Source: UBA1046 sp964624395 (GTDB taxonomy: Bacteria; Bacillota; Clostridia; Saccharofermentanales; DTU023). Taken from it: a DNA stretch of 27,826 bases. The stretch lies in assembly GCA_964624395.1 (NCBI GenBank), contig CAZUWY010000020.1, forward strand, positions 1 through 27,826, read 5' to 3'. Positions within the stretch are counted from its first letter, which is position 1; every line of letters begins with the position of its first letter. The notes under the pieces were generated by a model. The model had not been told where the DNA came from and made no database searches. It saw only the letters and a program-made list of their open reading frames with translations. A program made the translations under genes and the position numbers. Below are positions 16,440 to 23,242 of the stretch, one piece after another.

Positions 16440-16467
16440 AAGGGAGGCTTTTAGGTAAAGCAAAAAT

Positions 16468-16497
16468 TTGACAGCAGACCTGAAGATAAGTTATTAT
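16468..16497 (+). promoter_or_regulatory. Sigma-A promoter of rplU-prp-rpmA-obgE
   Basis: A perfect TTGACA (16468-16473) and TATTAT (16492-16497) are 18 bases apart. Transcription should begin near 16504, leaving a leader of about 75 bases before rplU. Confidence 0.8.
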
Positions 16498-16503
16498 TGT
16501 TCG

Positions 16504-16573
16504 GCGACCGCTTTGGGAGGGTATCTAATTTCGTCTGTGCGAAAACCCCAATACTCGAGCGCAACGCAGGAGG
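16504..16573 (+). promoter_or_regulatory. Candidate L21 leader RNA of rplU
   Basis: In the predicted leader, TTGGG (16513-16517) pairs with CCCAA (16547-16551), and inside it TTTCG (16529-16533, read ATTTCG from 16528) pairs with CGAAA (16540-16544) around TCTGTG. The Shine-Dalgarno AGGAGG follows at 16568-16573. Leaders of the rplU operon in Bacillota contain a conserved structured element (L21 leader) thought to bind L21 for autoregulation. Position and nested hairpins fit, but I could not align it to that family. Confidence 0.5.
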
Positions 16574-16578
16574 AAAGA

Positions 16579-16890
16579 ATGTACGCTATCATTAGGACAG
16601 GCGGCAAACAGTACAAAGTTGAAGAAGCAGGCGAGCTCTTTGTTGAGAGAATCGAAGGTGAAGCTGGCGATCAGATTGAATTTGACGAGGTGTTGGCAAT
16701 TTCGACGGCCGACGGGTTAAAGGTAGGTCAGCCACTTTTAGCAGGAGCAAAGGTTGAAGCAGAAATTATCGCTCAGGGCAAGCATAAGAAGATTTATATC
16801 CTGAAGTATAAAGCCAAGAAAGGCTATCGTAGAAAGCAGGGCCATCGCCAGCTTTATACCAGGGTAAAGATAAACAAAATCCTGCCTTAA
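16579..16890 (+). CDS. rplU: 50S ribosomal protein L21
   Basis: A 103-residue large-subunit protein that binds 23S rRNA. It begins MYAIIRTGGKQYKVEEG-like (the actual sequence has EEAG) and ends with the basic block KYKAKKGYRRKQGHRQ followed by YTRVKI, both typical of L21. ATG 16579 has AGGAGG 5 bases upstream; earlier in-frame codons reach back into the promoter and are not used. It is first in the rplU-prp-rpmA-obgE operon, the standard Bacillota order, and lies two bases before prp. Confidence 0.97.
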   Translation: MYAIIRTGGKQYKVEEAGELFVERIEGEAGDQIEFDEVLAISTADGLKVGQPLLAGAKVEAEIIAQGKHKKIYILKYKAKKGYRRKQGHRQLYTRVKINKILP

Positions 16891-16892
16891 GG

Positions 16893-17252
16893 ATGATTAG
16901 ATTAACTGTATATCGTTCCAGTACCGGCTTTACTAGGGCATTTAAGATGACAGGCCACGCCAATCAGGCTCCTCATGGCGAAGATATAGTCTGTGCGGCT
17001 GTCTCAGGGCTGGCCCAGAGTATAATCGGCTCTGTGCAGGAGATTTGTGAGATTGAGCCTGTTTATGTACTTGAACCCGGCAGGATATACTGTGAAATAG
17101 AAGAAGAAGAACTGAACCATCAACAAATGATTCAAGCTGATGCCCTGATGAGGGCAGTAGAGATCGGAGCCAGACAGATACAAGAAAGCTATGGTGATAG
17201 TTACTTAACTGTAGTGGTCGATCTGGAAGACAAGCAAGGAGGCTCAAAATGA
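16893..17252 (+). CDS. prp: Ribosomal-processing cysteine protease Prp
   Basis: Prp (YsxB) cuts the short N-terminal leader from ribosomal protein L27, whose gene follows. The 119-residue protein has the catalytic pair His22 (in TGHA) and Cys34, with Asp31, in GEDIVCAAVS. These positions match the residues described for Staphylococcus aureus Prp. The start ATG is two bases after the rplU stop, and its stop codon overlaps the rpmA start as ATGA, so production of enzyme and substrate is tightly coupled. Its presence agrees with the leader seen on L27. Confidence 0.94.
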   Translation: MIRLTVYRSSTGFTRAFKMTGHANQAPHGEDIVCAAVSGLAQSIIGSVQEICEIEPVYVLEPGRIYCEIEEEELNHQQMIQADALMRAVEIGARQIQESYGDSYLTVVVDLEDKQGGSK

Positions 17253-17530
17253 TCAAAGTTAATTTGCAATTACTGGCAAGTAAAAAGGGTATGGGTTCGA
17301 GCAGAAATGGCCGCGACTCACAGGCCAAGAGACTTGGCGCCAAGCTGGGTGATGGCCAGTACTGCCTTGCCGGCAGCATTATCTATCGCCAGCGGGGGAC
17401 AAAAATTCATCCCGGCACCAATGTTGGCATCGGCAAAGACGATACTCTTTATGCGACAATAGACGGACTTGTGCGTTATGAGCGGCTTGGTCGCAAGCGC
17501 ACCTGTGCCAGCGTCTATCCTATCGAGTAA
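17249..17530 (+). CDS. rpmA: 50S ribosomal protein L27 with cleavable leader
   Basis: A 93-residue protein whose mature N-terminus reaches the peptidyl-transferase centre. The first nine residues, MIKVNLQLL, form a Bacillota-type leader removed by Prp, leaving ASKKGMGSS and then the conserved NGRDSQAKRLG. The usual cleavage site is LQFF or LQLF before Ala; here it is LQLL, so the residue before the cut is Leu instead of Phe. GGAGG lies upstream of the ATG, which overlaps the prp stop. The stop codon is one base before the obgE start. Confidence 0.96.
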   Translation: MIKVNLQLLASKKGMGSSRNGRDSQAKRLGAKLGDGQYCLAGSIIYRQRGTKIHPGTNVGIGKDDTLYATIDGLVRYERLGRKRTCASVYPIE

Positions 17531-17531
17531 A

Positions 17532-18806
17532 TTGTTTTACGATCGAGCAGTAATTAATGTCCGTTCCGGCGATGGCGGGAACGGACATATGTCTTTTCGT
17601 CGGGAGAAAAATATTCCCACCGGCGGACCCGATGGTGGAGATGGAGGAAAGGGCGGCAGTGTCATCCTTAGAGCTGACAGATCTAAAAACAGCCTTTTAG
17701 ACTTTCGTTTCCGCCATAAATTTTTCGCCCAGAATGGTGATGACGGGCAAAAAGACAATAAAACCGGCAAATCTGCAGCCGATCTTGTCATCGCTGTGCC
17801 GCCCGGTACTCTGGTAATCTCCGAAGCTACAAATGAATTACTGGCTGACCTCTTAGCTGAAGGCGATGAAATTATTGTTGCCGAGGGTGGCAGAGGCGGT
17901 CTTGGCAATGCCAGATTTAAAAATTCTATTCGCCAGACGCCACGTTTTGCCACTTCAGGAAAAACCGGGCAAGAACTTTTACTTCGACTGGAACTAAAAC
18001 TAATCGCCGATGTTGCTTTGATCGGCTATCCCAATGCAGGAAAATCCACTCTCTTGTCCATGATTTCTGCTGCCAAGCCTAAAATTGCAGATTATCCCTT
18101 TACAACCTTAGAACCTGTTTTAGGTGTAGTCAGCAAAGGAGATTTTCGCTTTGTCGTGGCGGACATACCCGGTTTGATCGAGGGCGCTGCAGAAGGTGCT
18201 GGGATGGGGCACGATTTCTTGCGCCATGTGGAAAGGACAAAAATCTTTCTCCATCTGCTTGATGCCTCCGGTCAGGAAGGCCGTGATCCGTTTACAGATT
18301 TTACAGTCATCAATCAAGAGCTGCAAAAGTATAAGGATCTTCTGGCTCAACGGCCCCAGTGGGTTATCTTAAATAAAATTGATATTACCCCGGCGGAAAA
18401 GATCACAGAGCTGCAAGAAAAAATCACAAAAGCAGGATTTAAGACCTATGCCATTTCAGCTGCCACCAGAGCAGGTGTGGACCAGCTGGTCAATGATCTG
18501 GCAGCAGAAGTAGCAAAGCTTCCGGACAGCTCTCCTTATGATGCCGAGGAGCTGCGCAAGAAATATGTCTATGAGCCGGAAGATAAATTTACCATCGTCA
18601 GTCAAGGAGGTATGCTCTCAGTCAAAGGAGCCTGGATCAGGGAGCTTTTACAATCGACAAATTTTGACGATTATGAATCTAGGCGTCATTTCCAGAGGCA
18701 AATTGAACGCTTCGGGCTGGAAAAAACTTTGCGCGCCGCCGGGATGAAAGACGGCGATACCGTCTTGCTCGCCGGCAGCGAATTTGAATTTGAAGAGGAA
18801 TTGTAG
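17532..18806 (+). CDS. obgE: GTPase Obg/CgtA
   Basis: Obg is an essential GTPase that binds the large ribosomal subunit and links ribosome assembly to ppGpp and growth. The protein has the glycine-rich Obg fold (about 1-158, with SGDGGNG and GGPDGGDGG), the G domain (G1 GYPNAGKST at 165-173, G3 DIPGLIEGA, G4 NKID) and the C-terminal OCT domain. I set the start at TTG 17532, one base after the rpmA stop. It gives 424 residues, close to B. subtilis Obg, and the normal N-terminus MFYDRAVINV. No good ribosome binding site precedes it, so it probably depends on coupling to rpmA. Earlier in-frame codons lie inside rpmA. Confidence 0.95.
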   Translation: MFYDRAVINVRSGDGGNGHMSFRREKNIPTGGPDGGDGGKGGSVILRADRSKNSLLDFRFRHKFFAQNGDDGQKDNKTGKSAADLVIAVPPGTLVISEATNELLADLLAEGDEIIVAEGGRGGLGNARFKNSIRQTPRFATSGKTGQELLLRLELKLIADVALIGYPNAGKSTLLSMISAAKPKIADYPFTTLEPVLGVVSKGDFRFVVADIPGLIEGAAEGAGMGHDFLRHVERTKIFLHLLDASGQEGRDPFTDFTVINQELQKYKDLLAQRPQWVILNKIDITPAEKITELQEKITKAGFKTYAISAATRAGVDQLVNDLAAEVAKLPDSSPYDAEELRKKYVYEPEDKFTIVSQGGMLSVKGAWIRELLQSTNFDDYESRRHFQRQIERFGLEKTLRAAGMKDGDTVLLAGSEFEFEEEL

Positions 18807-18880
18807 TCTATTGCAGCGCAATAATTCCTGTATGTTGCGGTACAGTTTGCCAGCAAACGGCGGCTGGAGTAATATTTAGC

Positions 18881-18886
18881 TATAAT
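18881..18886 (+). promoter_or_regulatory. Possible -10 element before rubredoxin
   Basis: A perfect TATAAT (18881-18886) lies 75 bases before the rubredoxin start, without a recognisable -35. Between obgE and this box lies a perfect inverted repeat, GTTTGC-CA-GCAAAC (18845-18858), with no T tract after it. Confidence 0.4.
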
Positions 18887-18960
18887 AATGCTGATTTGAG
18901 CTTGAAACCATCTGAATTTTGGCGTCAGGCTTTGAATTTTTGGTCAAAGGAGGTAGTTAA

Positions 18961-19122
18961 ATGACAAGTTATGTATGTGATCTTTGCGGTTATGTCTATG
19001 ACCCGGCTGAGGGTGATCCTGAGAACGGTGTAGAACCAGGTACAGCTTTTGAGGATGTTCCTGAAGATTGGCTCTGCCCACTTTGCGGAGCTCCTAAATC
19101 CGATTTTTCACCATTGGATTAA
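18961..19122 (+). CDS. Rubredoxin
   Basis: A 53-residue single-iron electron carrier of the cytoplasm. The four iron ligands are Cys6, Cys9, Cys39 and Cys42, in the standard CDLCGY and CPLCGA loops. The aromatic and acidic core YVYDPAEGDP is typical of clostridial rubredoxins. AAAGGAGG precedes the ATG. The flavodiiron protein gene follows after 86 bases. Rubredoxin is the usual electron donor of such enzymes, so the pair very likely works together in removing O2 or NO. A terminator-like hairpin between them suggests rubredoxin is made in excess. Confidence 0.96.
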   Translation: MTSYVCDLCGYVYDPAEGDPENGVEPGTAFEDVPEDWLCPLCGAPKSDFSPLD

Positions 19123-19161
19123 TTTAATCGACCAGCCGGGCTGTGTTGATTTTCAAGCGAG

Positions 19162-19191
19162 ATGGCCGGGGTGATGATTCCGGCCATTTTT
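19162..19191 (+). terminator. Terminator or attenuator between rubredoxin and fprA
   Basis: ATGGCCGGGG (19162-19171), loop TGATGA, then TTCCGGCCAT (19178-19187) gives 10 base pairs with two G-T pairs, followed by five Ts (19187-19191). No promoter is obvious between this hairpin and fprA, which starts 17 bases later, so it may be a partial terminator that sets the ratio of the two products. Confidence 0.75.
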
Positions 19192-19208
19192 CATTCCGGA
19201 GGTTATTT

Positions 19209-20414
19209 ATGCTTAAAATAAGCGATCATATTTATGAGGTTGGGGCAGCTCATCCTGAACTGAAATATTTTGACAAACTGATGCCTACCAAACGCGGCAC
19301 CACATATAATTCATTTTTAATCAGAGGCGAAAAAACTGTTCTGATAGATCCGGTTGAACCGGAGAAAAAAGAGATTCTCTTTGCCAATCTAAAAGAACTG
19401 CAGATAACAAATATTGACTATCTTATTTGCCTGCATACAGAGCAAGATCATGCGGGCTCAACAAAAGACCTGCTTGAACTCTATCCACAGATGCAGCTTG
19501 TGGGCAGCGCCAAAGTTGCCGAGCTGATGGAAACGCATCTCCATCTTCCCAAAAGCGACTTTCTAATCATGGCTGATGACGATGTACTTGATTTGGGCGG
19601 TTTAAGCTTGAGATTTAAGAGCATTCCCTTCTCTCACTGGCCGGATAACACGATGGTCTACCTGGAAGAGGAGTCGATCTTATTTTCATCTGATCTCTTT
19701 GGCTCTCATTATGCTGCCCAAGATCCTGCCCGTCCCGATCTGAAACTGCAGCTGGATGAAGCCAAGGCCTATTATGCGGAAATTATGATGCCGACCAGGC
19801 AGCAAACCAGAAAGCATGTGCAGTGGGTCAGAGAGCTAAATCCTGGCATGATCCTGCCGGCACATGGGCCGGCCTGGGAGGATCCGGATCTTATCCTCTC
19901 CCTTTATGAGCGCTGGACTTCTGATGCTGTAGAAGCAAGTGTTGTCATCCCCTATGTCAGCATGCACGAATCGACTAGAACAATGGCCGAATACCTGGCT
20001 AAAAAGATAGCAGAGCAAGATATTAAAGTCTATCTGGCGGATCTAGGCGAGCCAGACAAGGATCTGCGCGTCAACACCGGCGAGGCGCTTTATCTGGCGG
20101 TAGATGCCGCTGCCATTGTACTGGCCACTCCTACGGTTTTAGGAGGGCCTCACCCTTGCCTTGCCTTTGCCGCCATTTTAATCAATGCACTTAGAGTCAA
20201 AGCCAGATATCTGGCACTGATCGGCTCTTTTGGCTGGGGGACACAGGTGGAAAAAACTGTTCAGTCGCTTTTACCCAGACTAAAAGCGGAGCAATTGCCG
20301 ACTGTTTTGTGCAAAGGACTGCCACGCAAAGAAGATTACCAGGCGCTAGATGATCTGGCCTTGCAGCTGGCGGAAAAGATCAGGCAGCTGCCGGAAGAGG
20401 ATCTTTTAGTTTAA
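19209..20414 (+). CDS. fprA: Flavodiiron protein (FprA-type, A-type flavoprotein)
   Basis: Reduces O2 to water or NO to N2O using electrons from rubredoxin, protecting anaerobes. The 401-residue protein has the metallo-beta-lactamase-like diiron domain with ligands in HTEQDH (His76, Glu78, Asp80, His81), His143, Asp162 and His219, all present. The flavodoxin domain begins at about 244 with FMN loop SMHEST (251-256). No extra C-terminal rubredoxin domain is fused, so a separate rubredoxin is needed, matching the upstream gene. ATG 19209 has GGAGG 6 bases upstream; earlier in-frame codons run through the terminator hairpin. The end overlaps the convergent DUF4364 gene by 4 bases. Confidence 0.95.
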   Translation: MLKISDHIYEVGAAHPELKYFDKLMPTKRGTTYNSFLIRGEKTVLIDPVEPEKKEILFANLKELQITNIDYLICLHTEQDHAGSTKDLLELYPQMQLVGSAKVAELMETHLHLPKSDFLIMADDDVLDLGGLSLRFKSIPFSHWPDNTMVYLEEESILFSSDLFGSHYAAQDPARPDLKLQLDEAKAYYAEIMMPTRQQTRKHVQWVRELNPGMILPAHGPAWEDPDLILSLYERWTSDAVEASVVIPYVSMHESTRTMAEYLAKKIAEQDIKVYLADLGEPDKDLRVNTGEALYLAVDAAAIVLATPTVLGGPHPCLAFAAILINALRVKARYLALIGSFGWGTQVEKTVQSLLPRLKAEQLPTVLCKGLPRKEDYQALDDLALQLAEKIRQLPEEDLLV

Positions 20415-20959
20415 TCTTCGAGTAATTTTTTAAGAATTGTTTCATAAAGGTCAAATGAAGCCGCTTCCCAGGCTGAGGCGGCTTTTTTGGCCAGATTTTC
20501 AGTCGGAAAAACAAGGCTGATGGTAAAACTTTTACTCTCGTTTTCAAAGCGCTCTAAAGTCAGCAGCCATTCGCCGGTGGCGGTAGGCTTAAGACGAAAA
20601 CTGTGATTTTCAAGTTTTAGTCTCTCGCCTTTAAGCTCTTCACTTTTGCGCTTGATCCATTTGCTGATATTGTCGGGAATCTGGTTTTGCAGAGTATTTA
20701 ATACCTCCAGACCTTTAGCAGTAATATCTATCCGTTCAACCGCCTGCTGATCAGCGTCTAGATGAGGTTCATCTTTTCTTACTGCCAGATATAAAAGCTT
20801 GCCGCTGATCAATTCTGCCGTTGCTTCACTGTAGGAGAAAAAATCCATCTGCAAAGAATCCAGTGCAATTTCCGCCAGCATGCTTTTGCGCAGTCCCGGA
20901 TGAAGGCTGGTAAATTTCAGCAAAATCATTTTGTTTAATGTCTTTTGATCTAAAGCCAT
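20411..20959 (-). CDS. DUF4364 family protein, probable winged-helix
   Basis: A 182-residue protein that I assign to DUF4364, a family of unknown function mostly found in Clostridia. The first 75 residues or so look like a winged-helix module (NKMILLKFTSLH, SEATAELISGKLLYLAV). This is followed by ITAKGLEVLNTLQNQIP, a block common in the family, and a C-terminal beta-rich half that ends in a helix. AGGTG lies 6 bases upstream of the ATG. It converges on fprA with a 4-base overlap and diverges from galE, sharing one promoter region. A role in transcription control is possible from the fold but is not shown by the sequence. Confidence 0.72.
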   Translation of the reverse strand: MALDQKTLNKMILLKFTSLHPGLRKSMLAEIALDSLQMDFFSYSEATAELISGKLLYLAVRKDEPHLDADQQAVERIDITAKGLEVLNTLQNQIPDNISKWIKRKSEELKGERLKLENHSFRLKPTATGEWLLTLERFENESKSFTISLVFPTENLAKKAASAWEAASFDLYETILKKLLED

Positions 20960-20991
20960 TTCAGCACCTGAGCATTGAAAAATTCTTCTCT

Positions 20992-21000
20992 ATTATAGCA
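20992..21000 (-). promoter_or_regulatory. Extended -10 promoter of the DUF4364 gene
   Basis: Read on the minus strand this is TGCTATAAT, a perfect extended -10. The start codon lies 33 bases downstream, and no good -35 is seen at normal spacing. It is back-to-back with the galE promoter. Confidence 0.6.
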
Positions 21001-21028
21001 TTAAGGCCTGTATTGTGCCTTGTCTCAA

Positions 21029-21037
21029 TGGTATAAT
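21029..21037 (+). promoter_or_regulatory. Extended -10 promoter of galE
   Basis: TGGTATAAT (21029-21037) is a perfect extended -10. A weak TGTATT (21009-21014) stands 17 bases upstream. The -10 boxes of this promoter and the divergent one are only about 34 bases apart, so the two polymerase footprints should overlap. Confidence 0.65.
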
Positions 21038-21044
21038 AATTGTT

Positions 21045-21069
21045 CGGCATCATTAAGCGGCATCATTAA
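21045..21069 (+). repeat. 12-bp direct repeat in the galE leader
   Basis: CGGCATCATTAA occurs twice, at 21045-21056 and 21058-21069, separated by one base. The repeats fill the space between the expected transcript start (near 21044) and the Shine-Dalgarno AGGAGG at 21071-21076. They could be an operator or a slippage duplication. Confidence 0.6.
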
Positions 21070-21083
21070 AAGGAGGAATAATG

Positions 21084-22115
21084 ATGACCATTCTTGTCAC
21101 CGGCGGAGCTGGCTATATAGGAAGCCATACTGTACCCATGCTTTTGCAGGAGGGTCATTCAGTAATTATTGCTGATGATTTACGCAACAGCAGTATTGAA
21201 GTTGTGCGCCGAATCTTTGAGTTGACAGGAAAAGATTTCTCCTTTTACCAGACAGATTTATGTAATTATAGTGGTATGCGCCGGATCTTTGAGCAAAGAA
21301 AGATTGACGCTGTTATACATTTTGCCGGCCTAAAAGCTGTAGGCGAATCAGTTCAGTTTCCGCTAGAGTATTATCGCAATAATCTTGACAGCAGCCTGGT
21401 TTTGCTGGAATTGATGGCGGAGTATGATGTTAAAAAAATCGTCTTTAGCTCATCTGCTACGGTCTATGATCCGGAAAGTCAGCTGCCTTTAAAAGAGAGT
21501 TCTCCCTTAAAACCTCAAAACCCCTATGGCTGGACAAAGCTCATGATTGAACAAATCCTGAGCTCAGCTGCAGATGCCGATCCCGAGCTGTCGGTTGCCC
21601 TGCTGCGCTACTTTAATCCGATTGGAGCAGATAAAAGTGGCAGAATAGGTGAAGATCCGCGCGGTGTGCCCAACAATCTTATGCCCTATATTACTCAGGT
21701 TGCCGTAGGCAGAAGAGATCATCTCAATATCTTCGGGGCAGATTACCCCACCCGGGATGGAACAGGTGTCAGAGATTATATTCACGTACTTGACCTGGCT
21801 GAGGCCCATCTGCTGGCAGTAAATTTTCTTGCAGATAATAAAGGTGTCAAGGCTATAAATCTGGGTTGCGGCAGGGGCTACAGTGTCTTGGAATTGCTGC
21901 GGGCCTTTGAGGAGGCTTCCGGCCTCGAGATCAAATATGAGGTTTTAGGCAGAAGGGCGGGCGATTTTGCTGAGGTTTACTCTGATCCTCGTCTTGCCTA
22001 CGAGCTTTTGGGCTGGAAGGCCAAGAGAGATCTGGCTGAAATGTGCCAGGATGCCTGGCGCTGGCAAAAACAAAATCCCTTTGGCTATGAGGAGGAGAAA
22101 GCAACTGATAGTTGA
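21084..22115 (+). CDS. galE: UDP-glucose 4-epimerase
   Basis: GalE interconverts UDP-glucose and UDP-galactose using bound NAD, for galactose use and surface-sugar synthesis. The 343-residue short-chain dehydrogenase-type protein has the NAD motif GGAGYIGS at 7-14, the serine-rich SSSATVY, catalytic Tyr148-x-x-x-Lys152 (YGWTK) and NPIGAD. ATG 21084 sits 7 bases after AGGAGG; the adjacent in-frame ATG 21081 is only 4 bases away. No other Leloir-pathway gene is near, so a role in envelope sugars is as likely as galactose breakdown. The last codons overlap the cvpA-like gene. UDP-GlcNAc activity cannot be excluded. Confidence 0.94.
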   Translation: MTILVTGGAGYIGSHTVPMLLQEGHSVIIADDLRNSSIEVVRRIFELTGKDFSFYQTDLCNYSGMRRIFEQRKIDAVIHFAGLKAVGESVQFPLEYYRNNLDSSLVLLELMAEYDVKKIVFSSSATVYDPESQLPLKESSPLKPQNPYGWTKLMIEQILSSAADADPELSVALLRYFNPIGADKSGRIGEDPRGVPNNLMPYITQVAVGRRDHLNIFGADYPTRDGTGVRDYIHVLDLAEAHLLAVNFLADNKGVKAINLGCGRGYSVLELLRAFEEASGLEIKYEVLGRRAGDFAEVYSDPRLAYELLGWKAKRDLAEMCQDAWRWQKQNPFGYEEEKATDS

Positions 22116-22758
22116 TATTGCAATTATTCTCATTTTGATCATTTTTGCTGTCAACGGCGCGCGCAGGGGACTTTTACGTTCTCTGGCCGGCTTGATCATT
22201 TTTTTGCTCTCCCTGGTGCTGTCTTTTCTTTTAGTCCGGCCGGGCAGCAGCTGGCTGGTGGAGCAGGGCTTGTTTTCCGGCTATGCCGGTGAATTGTCTG
22301 CCAAGATCGAGGCGATGGCAGGACCAGGTAATTCTCTTCTCAATGTTGTTTTGGAAAAGCTGCATCTGCCCTCAGTCTGGCTGAGGCATATTTCTTCCAG
22401 CATTGGCGCTCAGGAATCAAATCTTGCCACCGCTATTGCGCTTTCTTTAATCAAAATAGCTGTCTCTGCACTTTTATTTTGGTTTTTGTTTTTGAGTATT
22501 AGCTTTCTTTTGAAGCTTGCTGCCCGAGAGCTGACGAAACTGCTGAACAATATTTATCTTGTCGGCTCTCTTAATAAGCTGGGCGGGATTGTGATCAAGC
22601 TTTTTTATGGCCTCGTGATTGTCTTCTTACTGATCTTTCTTCTGACAGCTCTGACACCTTTGTACCCTCGCTTTGGCCTCTGGCTGGAAAGCTCATCGAT
22701 TGCGAACTTCTTACGGGAAAAGAACTATTTTGCCGACCTGCTGGAGTCAGTTTTCTGA
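22087..22758 (+). CDS. cvpA: CvpA-family membrane protein
   Basis: A 223-residue protein with about four hydrophobic segments and the CvpA pattern near its start: a first membrane helix, then NGARRGLLRSLAGL. CvpA was named for colicin V production in E. coli; its molecular role is unclear. I used ATG 22087 (MRRRKQLIVD), which overlaps the end of galE by 29 bases. No ribosome binding site precedes this ATG; GGAGGAG lies just inside the frame (22091-22097), so a rarer start codon about 15 bases further on cannot be ruled out. Translation is probably coupled to galE. No terminator is visible after it. Confidence 0.78.
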   Translation: MRRRKQLIVDIAIILILIIFAVNGARRGLLRSLAGLIIFLLSLVLSFLLVRPGSSWLVEQGLFSGYAGELSAKIEAMAGPGNSLLNVVLEKLHLPSVWLRHISSSIGAQESNLATAIALSLIKIAVSALLFWFLFLSISFLLKLAARELTKLLNNIYLVGSLNKLGGIVIKLFYGLVIVFLLIFLLTALTPLYPRFGLWLESSSIANFLREKNYFADLLESVF

Positions 22759-22827
22759 ACGCTTTAAGTTAAAGATTTAGCAATTTGTAAGATAGAACAC
22801 AGTCTCAAAAATTTGTCTCTCCTCAGC

Positions 22828-22856
22828 TTGACAAAGTATATTGATGGCGTTATATT
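22828..22856 (+). promoter_or_regulatory. Sigma-A promoter of groES-groEL
   Basis: TTGACA (22828-22833), 17-base spacer, TATATT (22851-22856). The transcript should start within or just before the CIRCE element that follows, as in other HrcA-controlled operons. Confidence 0.85.
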
Positions 22857-22865
22857 GTCTATTAG

Positions 22866-22892
22866 TTAGCACTCGGGCTTCCTGAGTGCTAA
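22866..22892 (+). promoter_or_regulatory. CIRCE operator (HrcA binding site)
   Basis: TTAGCACTC (22866-22874), nine spacer bases, GAGTGCTAA (22884-22892): a perfect match to the CIRCE consensus. HrcA bound here represses groESL until heat or unfolded protein titrates GroEL, which HrcA needs for activity. hrcA itself is not in the window. Confidence 0.97.
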
Positions 22893-22930
22893 ATAATGTA
22901 AGCAATAGATTTAATATATGGAGGTTAATT

Positions 22931-23215
22931 ATGAATATCAAACCATTGGCTGACCGTGTAGTGGTTAAGATGCTCGAAGCCGAAGAGACAACAAAGAGCG
23001 GGATTGTTTTACCGGGATCTGCTAAGGAGAAACCGCAAGTGGCCGAAATAATGGCTGTTGGCCCGGGTGGAATTGTTGACGGCAAAGATGTGATTATGGA
23101 AGTTGATGTGGGTGATCATGTGCTTATCAGCAAATATGCCGGCACTGAAGTCAAGATCGATAATATTGAATATACAATTTTGCGCCAGAGCGATATCCTC
23201 GCTATTGTTGAGTGA
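22931..23215 (+). CDS. groES: Co-chaperonin GroES
   Basis: GroES forms the heptameric lid of the GroEL folding chamber. The 94-residue protein begins MNIKPLADRVVVKMLEAEE and carries the mobile loop region TTKSGIVLPGSAKEKP and the conserved VAVGPG-like MAVGPGG. ATG 22931 has GGAGG 6 bases upstream; in-frame codons further up overlap the CIRCE arm. It lies 27 bases before groEL in a two-gene operon under promoter and CIRCE control. Confidence 0.97.
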   Translation: MNIKPLADRVVVKMLEAEETTKSGIVLPGSAKEKPQVAEIMAVGPGGIVDGKDVIMEVDVGDHVLISKYAGTEVKIDNIEYTILRQSDILAIVE

Positions 23216-23242
23216 TGCGTCTGGTAATGGAGGGATAAAATA

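Noticed and set aside
16252..16440. Minus-strand frame of 62 codons with a CQKC motif, vaguely like the N-terminus of a family 4 uracil-DNA glycosylase
   Set aside because: It has no ribosome binding site, it stops inside the end of the permease gene, and the resemblance is limited to one short motif.
17469..17531. In-frame upstream extension of obgE inside rpmA
   Set aside because: The extra residues are out-of-frame rpmA sequence. The Obg fold begins at TTG 17532 and the length then matches the family.
18845..18858. Perfect inverted repeat GTTTGC-CA-GCAAAC after obgE as a terminator
   Set aside because: The loop is two bases and no run of Ts follows on either strand. It could be a protein site, but nothing supports a specific one.
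19143..19208. Upstream extension of fprA from a TTG codon
   Set aside because: It is the translation of the terminator hairpin. ATG 19209 has a perfect GGAGG and gives the normal N-terminus.
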